64,000 nucleotides of DNA. Source: Adiantum capillus-veneris (taxonomy: Eukaryota > Streptophyta > Polypodiopsida > Polypodiales > Pteridaceae). Within the stretch, counting starts at the first letter, position 1. Every line of letters begins with the position of its first letter. The notes under the pieces are model-generated. The model was not told the origin of the DNA, ran no database searches, and worked only from the letters and a program-made list of their open reading frames with translations. A program made the position numbers and the translations under genes. Shown here piece after piece: positions 13,238 through 23,780 of this stretch. The stretch spans positions 97,368,247 to 97,432,246 of the forward strand of contig CM043954.1 of assembly GCA_014529385.2 (NCBI GenBank), written 5' to 3'.

Positions 13238-13570
13238 ATGAAGGGTACTCCTAAAAGAACCACTCCAACAGGGAAGGACAAGAAAGCTGCTCCAGAGGCA
13301 CTGGTTCTACGATATACCCAGATTTGTTTGACATAAAGGGAGGCTCCTCCAGGAAAAAGTCATCCATCAAAGGTACTTGCAAATGCATTGGTGTTTATGG
13401 TTGTTTTTTTCTATTGCTACATTAAGTTCTAGTTTGTTTTTATTGTCCCGGTAGTGTCACAAATGTACCCATGGCATAACAAATTTTTCTACATGCCAGA
13501 GGAGGTAAATGAGGAATACAACTTGAGTCTTGAGGGGGGCTTCCAAAATACCTTAATGATGTATATTTAA
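13238..13570 (+). pseudogene. Small gene-like fragment, unrecognised
   Basis: An ATG at 13238 opens MKGTPKRTTPTGKDKKAAPE. A one-base shift then gives YPDLFDIKGGSSRKKSS, followed by a possible intron (GT near 13371, AG near 13455) and FFYMPEEVNEEYNLSLEGG to a TAA at 13568. The lysine/threonine-rich start recalls gag-like proteins of plant retroelements, but I do not recognise it. The frameshift and shortness make it a fragment at best. Confidence 0.3.
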
Positions 13571-14738
13571 GACCCCATACTAGAAGAAAGAATTTAGATG
13601 GCGGTAACAACCTCTAGACAAAAGTTTAGACTAACACCTTAACTAGTAATAATTGGGCTTACTTGTTCAAATTGACACTTGAATTGGTAATTACTAGGAT
13701 TACTTATTGTAGTAACTGATATAGTAGACAATAAGATAGAGGCGTAGTCCGATGGCTATAAATAGGACCCACTATTAATTTTGTGGGACACTCTTTCCAC
13801 TATCATAGACTCTATTATCTTGAATCTCTTTACGCTCTTATACTCTTGTAACTCTTTAATCATTAGCACTAGTACTATAAAAAATATCCACTTTTGTGGC
13901 TTTAAGAGGCTTTTGTTATTAATAAAAATCAACAGCTATTTAGATGTAAAAAAAACAACCTTTCACAAAGATACGCCTAACACATAGTATGAGTTGATTA
14001 AAAATGTCAAGAATATAAATCAAGGGTTGAAGTTGTCTTTGCATGGCCATCTCTAAGGACTCAATTCGGTAAAATTTGTATAATTTTACTGAATTGACTC
14101 AAATGGTAAACCCAAAACAAAAATTACAAATTCAAACTTCTTAGAGAACCCCTCAGTAGGTATGTAATGAGCCTATCACAATTCTATGTTGCTTACATAA
14201 AAGCTGACAACATTTACTATTCACCCAAGTTAAGTAGTAAATTACAATTCTACGCAAAAAAGGTTCTTTTTAAACTTTTATTTATTTTTTGACATTATTA
14301 ACTCAATTATGACTCTCATAGTCTTATACACATCCTAGCAAGATGCTCAAGAAGTTTCACGAATGTCATATGAAAAGGTTATACTGAAAATACTAGAATC
14401 TAGGCATGATCCATTTTAGTGGCTTTTGTGGCCCATTACAAGACTAGTGTTTAATTAATTAAGCCCATAGCAAAATTTGGCTCATACTATTGTACTTTGT
14501 TTACAGTGATCTGAATATATATTTTAGTTCTAGTTTACATTCCAGTTCCAGTTTTGTATCTCATTTTAGTACTTGTCTCGTACAATATCTAAAGTCTTTC
14601 TTTGATTTTGCTTGCCTGATTTGAACTAACTCTAACTGGACAACCTAGAGCAATTTTTGTAAGGGATTATCTCATTCCATTTTGAAAATCATAGTGTCTT
14701 GAGCTAAGTTGCTCTTGAAAAAATAAGTATCTCCCAGT
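13571..14738 (+). other. Probable decayed left LTR region of element E
   Basis: No ORF longer than 70 codons. The TATA candidate, the position directly before a PBS-like sequence and the following gag-like frame suggest an LTR. Ends (TG...CA) could not be fixed because no second copy was found in the window. Confidence 0.3.
13757..13764 (+). promoter_or_regulatory. TATA box candidate, possible LTR promoter of element E
   Basis: TATAAATA in the context GGCTATAAATAGGACCC, about 980 bases before a degenerate primer-binding-site-like sequence (14739-14750). The spacing fits the U3/R part of an LTR feeding element E, but the matching right LTR was not found. Confidence 0.35.
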
Positions 14739-14820
14739 TGATGTTAGAGCTAGCTAAAATTAACCATGCTACCCAAAAGAGTTCACATGACGAAGGGTAG
14801 CTACCTGATTGATTGATGAT

Positions 14821-15196
14821 ATGGACCATGTCATCACTATCCACTGGGAGGAGTCAGAGTGCATCTTTAATATTGAGAGAGAATGTTGGAATGAGACAGA
14901 TGTTCCTCTAGATCCAAGGATAGTTGATGAATCAAGGGATTCTGAACACTCGACTCATTCATGAGGAGATGTGCAAAGAGATCATACGAGCGGACTAGAT
15001 CCAATGGATCTCATTGAAGCAGGAAGATACTAATGACAATAAGGATAGTAAGCAAAGTCTTAGATCATAGGAGACAATGACTAAGACTAATTATAATGAT
15101 ATTTGGGAAGCTGGTAGTGATCATTACAATAAAAGACAATCCAAAGACAAGAAACCAATTTAGAAAACCAGATCCAAACATCACTAATGTTCTAAT
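14821..15196 (+). pseudogene. gag of element E, 5' part
   Basis: ATG 14821 opens MDHVITIHWEESECIFNIER and stays open to a TGA at 14959; the frame is then broken several times. The last 60 bases, read as FRKPDPNITNVL, run straight into the target-site duplication of element C. Joining across element C gives an open frame into FDMKKSFPFF, which is how I recognised the split. Confidence 0.5.
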
Positions 15197-15970
15197 TGTC
15201 AAAGGTTCAAAAAAAAAAGATGAATCACATGATGAACTTGTCTACAACTATGAGAAAACCACCTCTTCATATTGGGAAGCCAGTAGATCTAGTATCTATC
15301 GTGATGGATATCCTTGCCATTAAGTTCCTAGCATGTACCTACCACTGAACAGGCATGGGAGCACACCGCAAACAATGGAACACCAAAGAGGGTGTCCACA
15401 CCATGCAGAGGGAAAGTGCTAGTCCAAGGAGATGAGATTGCAAGCGAAAAGTGCCAGATGGAGAGAGATTGCTATGGAGAGAGAAAATGCTAGAGAGTGG
15501 TTGGTCATCGTGCACACAAAATGCTAGCAAGCAGAAAACTCTAGAGAGAGAGAGTGTGTGTGTGCCGGAATGCTAGATCTATGCACTGAGTCAACATGCC
15601 ATGAATACAAGGGGAGAGGCTACCTATATAAGGCAATTGAGCAACTGCCCTACCTACTGGCAAAAAACTCCATGATTCTAATAGCTGTGAAAAATGCTAA
15701 TAAATATGTAAACTCACTGAAAGTTACCTAGGACACATATTTAGTAGCAAAAATGCAAAGAGCTAGAGATTTTGACCCCGGGTAACCCTAGTAATAGGGG
15801 TCACACCTCATGCCAGTCTACTGAGTGAGCCACACAGTGAAGTGCACCATCATGAATAGGTATGTCTACCTTAAGAATGGACAAGCACAACCACAAAACA
15901 ACCCTCACTCCCTAATCTACTCTAGGGGAGATATTGAAGCTACGATTGGATAAGAAACTAAACTCCAACA
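15197..15970 (-). repeat. 3' LTR of copia element C
   Basis: On the minus strand it begins TGTTGGAGTTTAG at 15970 and ends CCTTTGACA at 15197. It aligns along its length with 26421-27194 at visibly lower than 90 percent identity, so the insertion is old. The ORFs it contains are not genes. Confidence 0.88.
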
Positions 15971-15971
15971 C

Positions 15972-16183
15972 CCCCTCTCAACTCTTGGATGGGAAATAAT
16001 TCCAAGGGAGCTAGCATAAGAGGACAATGTTGCCTCTAGAAGATGTTCAGTGAAAATGTCAGTAGGTTTATCCAAAGTTGGGATGTAATCTAGCCAGATA
16101 GAGCCATCCTGGGTCTTCTCACAAACAAAATTGTAATGTATCTCTATATGCTTGCTTTGAGCATGGACCATTGGGTTCCTCAC
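15972..16183 (-). pseudogene. Copia RNase H, C-terminal end
   Basis: The minus-strand frame reads NPMVHAQSKHIEIHYNFVCE followed by IPTLDKPTDIFTEHL. This is the conserved end of Ty1/copia RNase H (HxRxKHIExxxHFxRE ... YIPTxxQxADxFTKxL). It is placed directly upstream of the polypurine tract and 3' LTR, as expected. Confidence 0.85.
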
Positions 16184-16740
16184 AATGAGTATACAACTCT
16201 AGATGTTGTCAGAGTACATAGTGGTCATCTTCTGGGGAAATTCCATCTCCAAAAGCAACCTCTATATCCACATTGACTTACATGTAGCACTACAAACAAC
16301 ACAGTACGCTGCCTATGTGGATAAAAGGCAATTGTTGGCTTTTTCTTGTTGCTCCATGGAAATGCTCACAAGCCAAAAGAAAAGTTATAACCTATAGTTT
16401 ACCATCATCCATCTAGATCTCCACCCCAATCCAAATCCCTCCATCCTCATAGAATCATATGGGAGCATGTACCTCTAGCTGCATAGAGTATGCCTAGTGA
16501 CTTGGTCGCCTTCAAATGCTGCAAATTCCAAAGATCATGCTCCTTGGAATTTTTTTTCATGAAAGAATTGAGAAGTCCCAACAAAGATCGTCGAAAGTAC
16601 TGTTGTAGGAAGAAAGAGTCTATCTTTTGGTACCATGCTCAAAGGGATAGCTTTAAGCCCTAGAGAGCCTTTAGCAACCAACAAACCATGTCTACAAAGT
16701 CTAGATCCTTAACCCTGTTGCTCCACATACACCTCCTCCT

Positions 16741-17000
16741 CTAGATCACCATTTCGGAAAGCTCAAACAACATCCATCTAAAAAACTGACCACACCAAAA
16801 AATGTAAAAAGGGAAAAAACCATCGGAATGGTGGTCATCCTTGCATTCACTACAAAGGTCTCCTTGTAGTCCACACTGGGTTGTAAGAAAATCCTTTGTC
16901 ACAGCTAGTCTTGCACAGTTCTTGTCCAAAGAACCATAAAATCTTTACTTGGTCATGTAGACCCATTTGACATCAATCACTTTTTGCTTGGCGGGTCGTG
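16741..17000 (-). pseudogene. Copia reverse transcriptase, N-terminal remnant
   Basis: The frame gives DKNCARLAVTKDFLTTQCGL, recognisable as a mutated version of the DKxKARLVAKGFxQxxGID start of copia RT. The remainder of RT (to 16183) and the integrase (17000-17440) cannot be followed because of stops and frameshifts. Confidence 0.55.
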
Positions 17001-17442
17001 GAACCAGCACTCAAGTGTTGTTCTTCTTGATGGAATCAAGTTCTTTCTAAAAATCCAACTTTCACTTTGGTTGTGAAAGTGTTTCCTAAATTGTAAGAGT
17101 ATCTCTATCCTTGAATACTATAGACATCAAAGGATAGCTCATATGTAAGAAAGTCCCATCCATCTAAACAACACAGAGTCAATGATATTGTCTTGTAGTA
17201 TCGATGTCATACCAATCAGGTGGAGAATCAAAAGTTTCTAACTCTTGCAAACTCTCCAATTTCCACTTTGGAAACTTGTCTAACTCTACACTAGGATTAC
17301 AACCAGGGTAATTTTCATCATTGAGAATGGGTGCAATCTCCTTCAAAGCCTGAGGGACAGGGGTAGGAGAAGAGGGTTCATCAAGAGGAAATCCAAATTC
17401 AAGGTCTCAAAGTATCGACAAGTCCGGGGTTGTCATGAAATA

Positions 17443-17770
17443 CTAGGGAGAAAAATCCCCCTTTAAACGTAGAATCTTCTCGTGTGACCTCTTTGTTGGA
17501 TTTTTTATCTTCAACACACATCGCTTCCTCGTGAAGATCACCTCCATGCCAAGCTTGCACACCTTGTGCATAGACATAAGATGAAATCCCAACTTTGGAG
17601 CATAAAGTACCTTGGAGGTATGCATACCCCCTCTTCCATCAAGAATGAGCTCCAAGGATCCCTCGTTGTGGCAATGAAGATGGTACCACAATGTCGTTGC
17701 ATGTTAGACAAAATATTCTTTGAAGGTGTCATGGGATGTGAAGCACCAGTATCAAGAATCCATCACATCA
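17443..17770 (-). pseudogene. Copia protease and GAG-pre-integrase region
   Basis: WILDTGASHPMT (near 17762-17727) is the copia aspartic protease active site with its DTGA triad. After a frameshift the text continues VLYAPKLGFHLMSMHKVCKL and later LRLKGDFSP, which is the GAG-pre-integrase segment (normally LxxVLxVPxLxxNLLSVxQL). Confidence 0.75.
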
Positions 17771-17978
17771 TCTTGACCTGTAAGAGTCAACTCAACCTCC
17801 AATGTTCCCCATGGAATAAACACATTTAAGAATCCAATCACGATCATCTTGACTTGGATGAGTCAACTCAACATCCGATGTCCTTGGAGAGTCCTTTGTG
17901 GGGAAAATCTCCAAATGAACAAAGGTAAGTGCTTGAACCACTGTTGTAGATGAATTTGAAGCCTCTCCAAGCCACTTT

Positions 17979-18022
17979 GAGCACTTCCTCCAAGAATGGC
18001 CCTTCTCACCACAACCGTTGCA
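17979..18022 (-). pseudogene. Copia gag zinc knuckle
   Basis: CNGCGEKGHSWRKC fits the CX2CX4HX4C nucleic-acid-binding knuckle of gag, just upstream of the protease on the minus strand. The remainder of gag up to element A at 18637 is broken by stops. Confidence 0.75.
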
Positions 18023-18637
18023 ATGTCATTCTGTCTTCAAGGCTTCATGCTTGATATCACTCTTCTTGTCCTTCGTGTTGTTTCTTTTCTTCTTACCCTT
18101 TTGCTTCTTCTTTTTGTTGGAAGAACCGGTGGGAGCCTGAACTTATTGAACCGTTCCTCTTGGTCAATACCATTGGAGCAATCTCATCCCAAGAGAGAGT
18201 ATTCAGTTGGCCACTCATAATCAAGGAAGAATGAAGTTGGAGAGGTGATTCGGCCAAGAGCTATAGATGGCCATATCCTTTGAACTAATAAGATCTCCCA
18301 GATAAGGTTTCTCTTGTTGAAGCTCCTATATCTTGTTGATGTGATCTTGCATGGAAGTATTCTTTGCATCCAAGGTCCTCAATTGTACCTCAAGGGCTAT
18401 CCGCTTTATTGGGGAAACTCAATCATAAAGGGGAAGAAAGACGATCCCAAATCGATTTTGCATATTTCATCAACCGAATGTGGCTAATCATTGATGGTAC
18501 ACTGTTAAGGATAATGAAATACCAAATTGGAGCATTGGCATGCTCCCATAACTTCTCTCTTGTTGGTTCCTATGGTTCTTGAAAGTTTCTCGAGACAAAA
18601 CCCACAAGCTCATAAGAGTCAAAGACCAACACCACAG

Positions 18638-20498
18638 TGGTGCAGCTAAAGTTGGTCGAAGCTAGCGGGTGTTCTATGCCAGGCCAAGACAACAATCGAG
18701 TGCAGTGCAAAAGGCTAGGGCAGGTGCCAAGGCCCTTGGCAGCCAAAGGATAGCCAAAAAGTATGCTTGATGCGGTTTTTTAGGCCAAAAGTGCTACGGA
18801 ATGGTCCAGATGGGATGACAGATGAAGATGTTCGAAATGCCAAGTCAAATCGTGGTCTAGAAGCCGGTCCAGATGGCTCGTCAAACGGAGCCCTGGTGCT
18901 ATAGATATTGCACTTTAAAGAAAGGGTGTGTAGCAGATCCTCGACGGAAAGGGCAGCTGGGGACAGGTGGCCTGGGCTGATGTCAGTGTATACATGTGTA
19001 GTGCTCGAGCTATGGAGCATTCCTGTCTTCTTAGAATGCGAATCGGAGCTCTGGATAGCAAGATATGGTCGGTTGAAGATTTTTTGAGGGCCAGGTCTGA
19101 GCCCACTTGGCTGCATTGGAAAACGTGCCATCTGGAGTCTTTTGGGCCTCACCAAAGTTTTCGGTGGAGGGGTGCATCGTGTGGAGCTAGCACAAATCAA
19201 CACTGCCTCAATCGGACACTCGGTCAATTAGATGTGGTAGGACGAATTCGGGAGGTAATGCAGAGAGGAAAGTGGGAGATGCCTTTTGGAATTTTTTACG
19301 GCCTCGGATGTTAGCCTTGGGAATCTCAAAGTGGGACCAAGGGCAGGTAGTTTGAAGATAAACGCGATGGATTTTGATAGGGTTTGACGGATGGCATAGG
19401 CCAATTGAGTGTGGCATAGCAGAGTACCCAGTGCAGGCAAAAAAGGGAAGTTTTTTAAGTTTAAAAAAAGAAAGAAAAAAATGGTTTTTGAAGGCCTTGG
19501 GGGCCATTGTAGGGAGGCTCTCCCGGGGGCCGCCATGTGGTCTTGTAAAGTCCCACATGGGGGTGCGCAGGTGAAAATTCTTAGCTATATGAGCTAGGGC
19601 GTGAGGCCCATTGGGTGTATGAGAAGGTGTGGAGAGCTCTTGGAGCTCGTGAGCTATGGAGGTGGCGCGCAGCGACGCTGCAGGGGCGTACTGGCGGTGG
19701 TTTTGGCCGATGAGGCGGCGCGAGGGGCGGCCCGCTCATGTGCGAGTTGGAGTAGATGATGTGGCAGAGGGGCAGTTCCTGCGGCGCGGCCCATGGGGCG
19801 CCCTTGTCGCTATTCCCCCCCCCCCCCCCGCCAAGTGCAAAGAGTGGAGAAGAGAGAGATAGAGCAAAGCGGTGCCCTCTTTCCCAAAAGATACCAATTC
19901 AAGGTGCTAGGTGGACCTATTAAATTGAAAATTCCCAAATTAAAGTCCCCTCTTATAAAAGTAAAAAATGAATCAAATTTGGGGCTTTTTTCCTTGGCCT
20001 TTTGAGGTGCCGTTGGAAGCCTGCAAAGTGGAGTTCTGTAGCAAGCTAGCCCGTTTGTAACTTTTGCTTGAAAATGACCATCATGAGATGGCATTGCAAG
20101 CCGGTGTATGTGTTTTTTGAAGTGCAATCAAGCCACAGTTGCCTCCCGTGCTCTTGTTTCCCCTTCCCCCCTTCTCCTTCTCTTGCTTTCATGTCCCTCC
20201 TCGGTGCCGGCTGTGTGGAAGTGTGTGCCCCCCTGGACCAATGGTGTTTTGAGTGAGAGAGTGAGATTCAGTGGCTATGAGCGCGTGTAAGGGCGGAGAC
20301 AGGCAGTGGTAGTGGGTGTATCTTGTGTGGTGGTTTGGTGGAGTGTCTGAGCAGTGACAATTGAGCAGGCGGTGGTCTGCTAGTGAAGAGTGTTTCTTTC
20401 AAGGTGTTTTCTGAGAGGATAGGGGTGCTGTGAATACCCTGAGCTATAGAGAGGCCCTTTTGTTTGTGTTGGGCGTGTTCCCCCATTCCCCCTCTCCA
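18638..20498 (+). repeat. 5' LTR of element A (1,861 bp)
   Basis: Starts TGGTGCAGCTAAAG and ends CCCCCTCTCCA. It matches 23781-26017 throughout, except that about 375-410 bases around 19807 are missing; what is left there is TCGCTATT followed by a C run. The purine/pyrimidine-rich text from 19650 on produces overlapping ORFs on both strands that are not genes. Confidence 0.88.
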
Positions 20499-20503
20499 TC
20501 TTC

Positions 20504-20520
20504 TGGTGCCCCCACTGAGG
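20504..20520 (+). other. Primer-binding site of element A
   Basis: TGGTGCCCCCACTGAGG five bases after the LTR end. It begins TGG, the complement of a tRNA CCA end. Element F has nearly the same site (TGGTGCCCCCACGGAGG), so both families prime from the same tRNA. I cannot name the tRNA from memory. Confidence 0.75.
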
Positions 20521-20567
20521 AACACACTGATTGCTCCTAATTAATAAAAAAAGAAGCGGTTTTTGCA

Positions 20568-21375
20568 TTGGAAGTCATGGCACGTAGAAGCTATGGACCG
20601 ATTTTCACAGGAGAAGAGAGCCCTGACGAGTGGATGTCAGTTTTGGAGCTGTACATGCTATCGTTACGTATGCCCAACGATGATAAAAAAATGCAGACTT
20701 TTTCTTTGGTGATGCGTGGTAGAGCTTTTTCTTTGGTGATGGTGGTACGACGCATTGGAAGGTGAGCCGAAGCAAGCATGGCCGGCTCTACGGGCGAGGT
20801 TTCTTCACAAATTTCGCAAGGAGACTTCCCCAGTCAAAATGGATGCAAAGATAAAGGCGCTTAAGCAAGATGTAAGTGAAGAGTTCAATTTGTTTTTGGG
20901 TCATTTTGAAGAGTGTTGGGCAGAATTAGCGGCAACCATGCAATTGGCCAATGGGGATTACTTCAAGCTAGACAAATTCATGGCGTGTCTGCATCCCAAA
21001 GTGAGAGAAAAAGTCGATTTCGAGAGCCCAAAGAGTTATAATGGTGCGGTAGCCATTGCACGATCGAAGAGTAGAAAGATAAAGAAGAAGATAGAACAGG
21101 GTGTGTCAGGTTACGAGACGATGGCCCATGTTCAACCGCAGAGTCCGAGAGAGGCTGCACATGAAGAAAATCAGGGAATTCGAGGTGTAGCTGTTGTGCT
21201 GCAAAATTGGGTGCGCACAGTGCAAGATTCATCCGAGCAGATGCAGGAGTTGCGGCTCAGTGTCATGGATAGAGGACAACCAAGAGGAGCAAGGGGCAAG
21301 GCACGGTCACTACCTGGTAGGTGTTACAATTGTGGAGAAGAAGGGCATTATGGACCTGATTGTCCTCAACCGTAG
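20568..21375 (+). pseudogene. gag of element A
   Basis: ATG in AAGTCATGG opens a capsid-like helical region. A short duplication of TTTTTCTTTGGTGATG near 20699-20741 throws the frame, after which the protein continues in a second frame from about 20755 to 21375. That part has LFLGHFEECWAEL and CLHPKVREKV, typical of the retrotransposon gag domain, and ends with the zinc knuckle CYNCGEEGHYGPDC. Confidence 0.85.
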
Positions 21376-22575
21376 AGAGAAAGAGGAGGTATGTACCCGC
21401 TTTTTGGTAGAGGTCGAGGTCAAGGACAATACAATGGCCCAAGAGAGCAAGCGGTGGAGAATCCGGTGTAGCGAGCTCCGCAAAACGGAGGTGAGGTTCC
21501 AAGAGTAAACATCATAGGGGTGGACAAGCAGGATGTCAAAGTTTGGGCCAATAAGAGGGCAAGAGTTGAGAGGGAGACAGAGGTAGAATGGGAAACTAGA
21601 GCTCGCAAAGGCAAGGAGAAGGTGTACGAAGGCAGAGAGAAACATGAGCCTAGCAAGAGAAGGAGGCGTCGCAAGATCAAGCAAGCGGATTTCCAACTAG
21701 GGCGTGGCTATCCCCAGTACAATCTGGTGAGTGATGTTCAAAATCAAAAGGCAAATATTACATTTGGTCAGTTGTTAGCTTTAAATCCCAAGTTAAGAAG
21801 GCAGTGGTCCACAAGTGTTAGCACCAGGCTACCAAGAGCTAAGGGAAATGTCCAAGCAGTCCAAAACATGGCTTTGAGAATAGGTAGCCCCACTGATGTT
21901 CTTCCATTGGTGGATGCGATTATAGAGAAGAGGATGCAGGTACAAGCCTACATAGACAGTGGAGCACACGTTTGTGTCATGACGGAAGCAACCATGAAAG
22001 AGACGGGAGTCAAGGCAGTAGTCAGATCAAATGCGCGCATGAGGATGGCCAACCATACTAAAGCCAGGTGTCTGGGTGTGGCGCAGGATGTGAGGGTCAA
22101 GGTGATGGGCATAGAGTGCCTGATAGACTTTTTCGTGATGAAGGTAGGGGATAATGCTTACCCTATCATTTTGGGTAGGCCATGGCTTTTGGCAATAGGT
22201 GCAAAGCAGGATTGGGAGCGCAAAGTGTTCACTTTGCATGACAAAGAGAGAGGCAGACAAATTGTGCTTGATTTGAAGACCAAGGAGAGCAGTTCTCGTC
22301 CTATGGCAGTTAAAGATGAGGGCGACACGACGAGCTATGAGTACGAGACCGAGACAAGCTATGATGAAGTCTATACTAGCACAAACTTGTTCGGGGTCAC
22401 CATAGACGACTCTCCACCTAAAGAAGAAGGTATGCAGTGTCAAGCTCATGGTTTAAGCATAGAGGAGGTTTCCAGTATGATAAGTGAAGACCTTACCAAA
22501 GGAGAAAAGGAGGGCTATGTTCAATTGTGTGAGTCCTATCCAAATCTGTTTGCAACGGAGTACAAGCATTTGTGA
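21376..22575 (+). pseudogene. Protease and linker of the element A polyprotein
   Basis: A Lys/Arg/Glu-rich linker leads to the retropepsin active site AYIDSGAHVCVMT near residue 145 of the open segment from 21520, and then to PIILGRPWLLAIGA, the conserved end of plant gypsy proteases. The frame ends at TGA 22573-22575 (an Arg position by comparison) and continues in the same frame in the RT segment. Pepsin-like cleavage of gag-pol is the known role. Confidence 0.85.
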
Positions 22576-23106
22576 GGTAGAAAAGGGGTGGAGCACAAAA
22601 TTGTTCTTAAGGAGGGACATAAGCCTAAAGCACAAAAGCTAAGAAGACTAGGAGAAATCCAAAAAGAAGCCCTTTGGCAGGAGATCAATAAGTTATTGGA
22701 TGAAGGCATCATATATCCTATGAAGGAGTCAGAGTGGGTCTCGCCAGTGGTCATAACCCCTAAGAAGAATGGGAAATGGAGAGTGTGTGTTGACTACAAG
22801 CCATTGAATGCCGCGACCAAGAGGAATCACTACCCCTTGCCGTTTCAAGATGAAATTCTAAACCAGGTGGCTGGGCATGAGAGGTACTCGATTATGGATG
22901 GATTTTCGGGGTACTTTCAAATAGGGATTTCACTTGAATACCAGCTGAAGACCACATTCATATCTCCATGGGGTTGCTTCGCTTACCGCAGGATGCCATT
23001 CAACTTAGTGAATGCATATTCCACCTTCCAAGGTTGGACGAACAGGGTATTTGGTCCATACTTGGGCCATTTTATTAGGGTCTTCATGGATGATATCGGC
23101 TGCTAA
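22576..23106 (+). pseudogene. Reverse transcriptase, first part, element A
   Basis: In frame with the protease. It shows WVSPVVITPKKNGKWRVCVD, then NHYPLPFQDEIL and the catalytic FMDD near 23089. The following TAA (23104-23106) replaces the serine/glutamine part of the FMDDFCVYS motif. Except for two stops the domain is intact. Confidence 0.9.
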
Positions 23107-23724
23107 AGTTCAAGGTTGGAGCACCTATTGAAGCTCCAACTATGCTTTCAAAGGCTTGATGAAGAAGGAGGTCAGTTGAACCCCAAGAAGTGCAAGTTAG
23201 CACAGCCTCGAGCACAGTTGTTAGGTCATATGGTGTCGCAAAACGGTATAGAGGCGGATCCTGAGAAGGTGAAGGCATTGGTGTTGATGGATCAGTCGCC
23301 ATCAGATGCTCAAGGTTTGGCTTCATTTGTTCATAGGTTGAATTATTTGTCACGTTTCTTTTGGATGCTGTCGCAATATGTGCATACTCTTCAAAAGAGG
23401 GCTCAACAAGTGCATGGCTATGAGTGGGATGAGGAATCTCAGGAGGATTTTGATAGGGTCAAAGAGATTTTGTGTCAGTTGCCAGCGGTGTGTCCTACCA
23501 ATCGAGAGGACAACTTCTATGTGTCTATGATAGTGGGCACAGTTGCTATTGGAGCAGTTCTATTGCAAAAGGTAGGGAGAAGCTACCAGCCCATATACTT
23601 CGAGAGCAGGGTGATTAGCCTAGGAGAGGCTACCTACACCGAGGCGGAGCAATGGGCGGAGCCTGTACATACAGTTATGGTTTTACGAGTTCTTTTTATC
23701 GTCATTTTGGTGTGCCAGTTTTAA
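23107..23724 (+). pseudogene. RT thumb/connection and start of RNase H, element A
   Basis: Same frame as the RT. It contains LNPKKCKLAQPRAQLLGHMV and FASFVHRLNYLSRF, then the start of RNase H (AIGAVLLQKVG, QPIYFESRV). The frame loses homology at about 23680 and stops at 23724, just before the polypurine tract (GAGGGGGCTGGG) at 23766 and the 3' LTR. Confidence 0.85.
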
Positions 23725-23780
23725 AGTTTTGTGCATATGCTTTTGGTCGAACATAAATGTTCGACGAGGGGGCTGGGCAA

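Noticed and set aside
18715-19227. 170-codon minus-strand ORF
   Set aside because: It lies entirely in the 5' LTR of element A, and the homologous part of the 3' LTR has stops in that frame.
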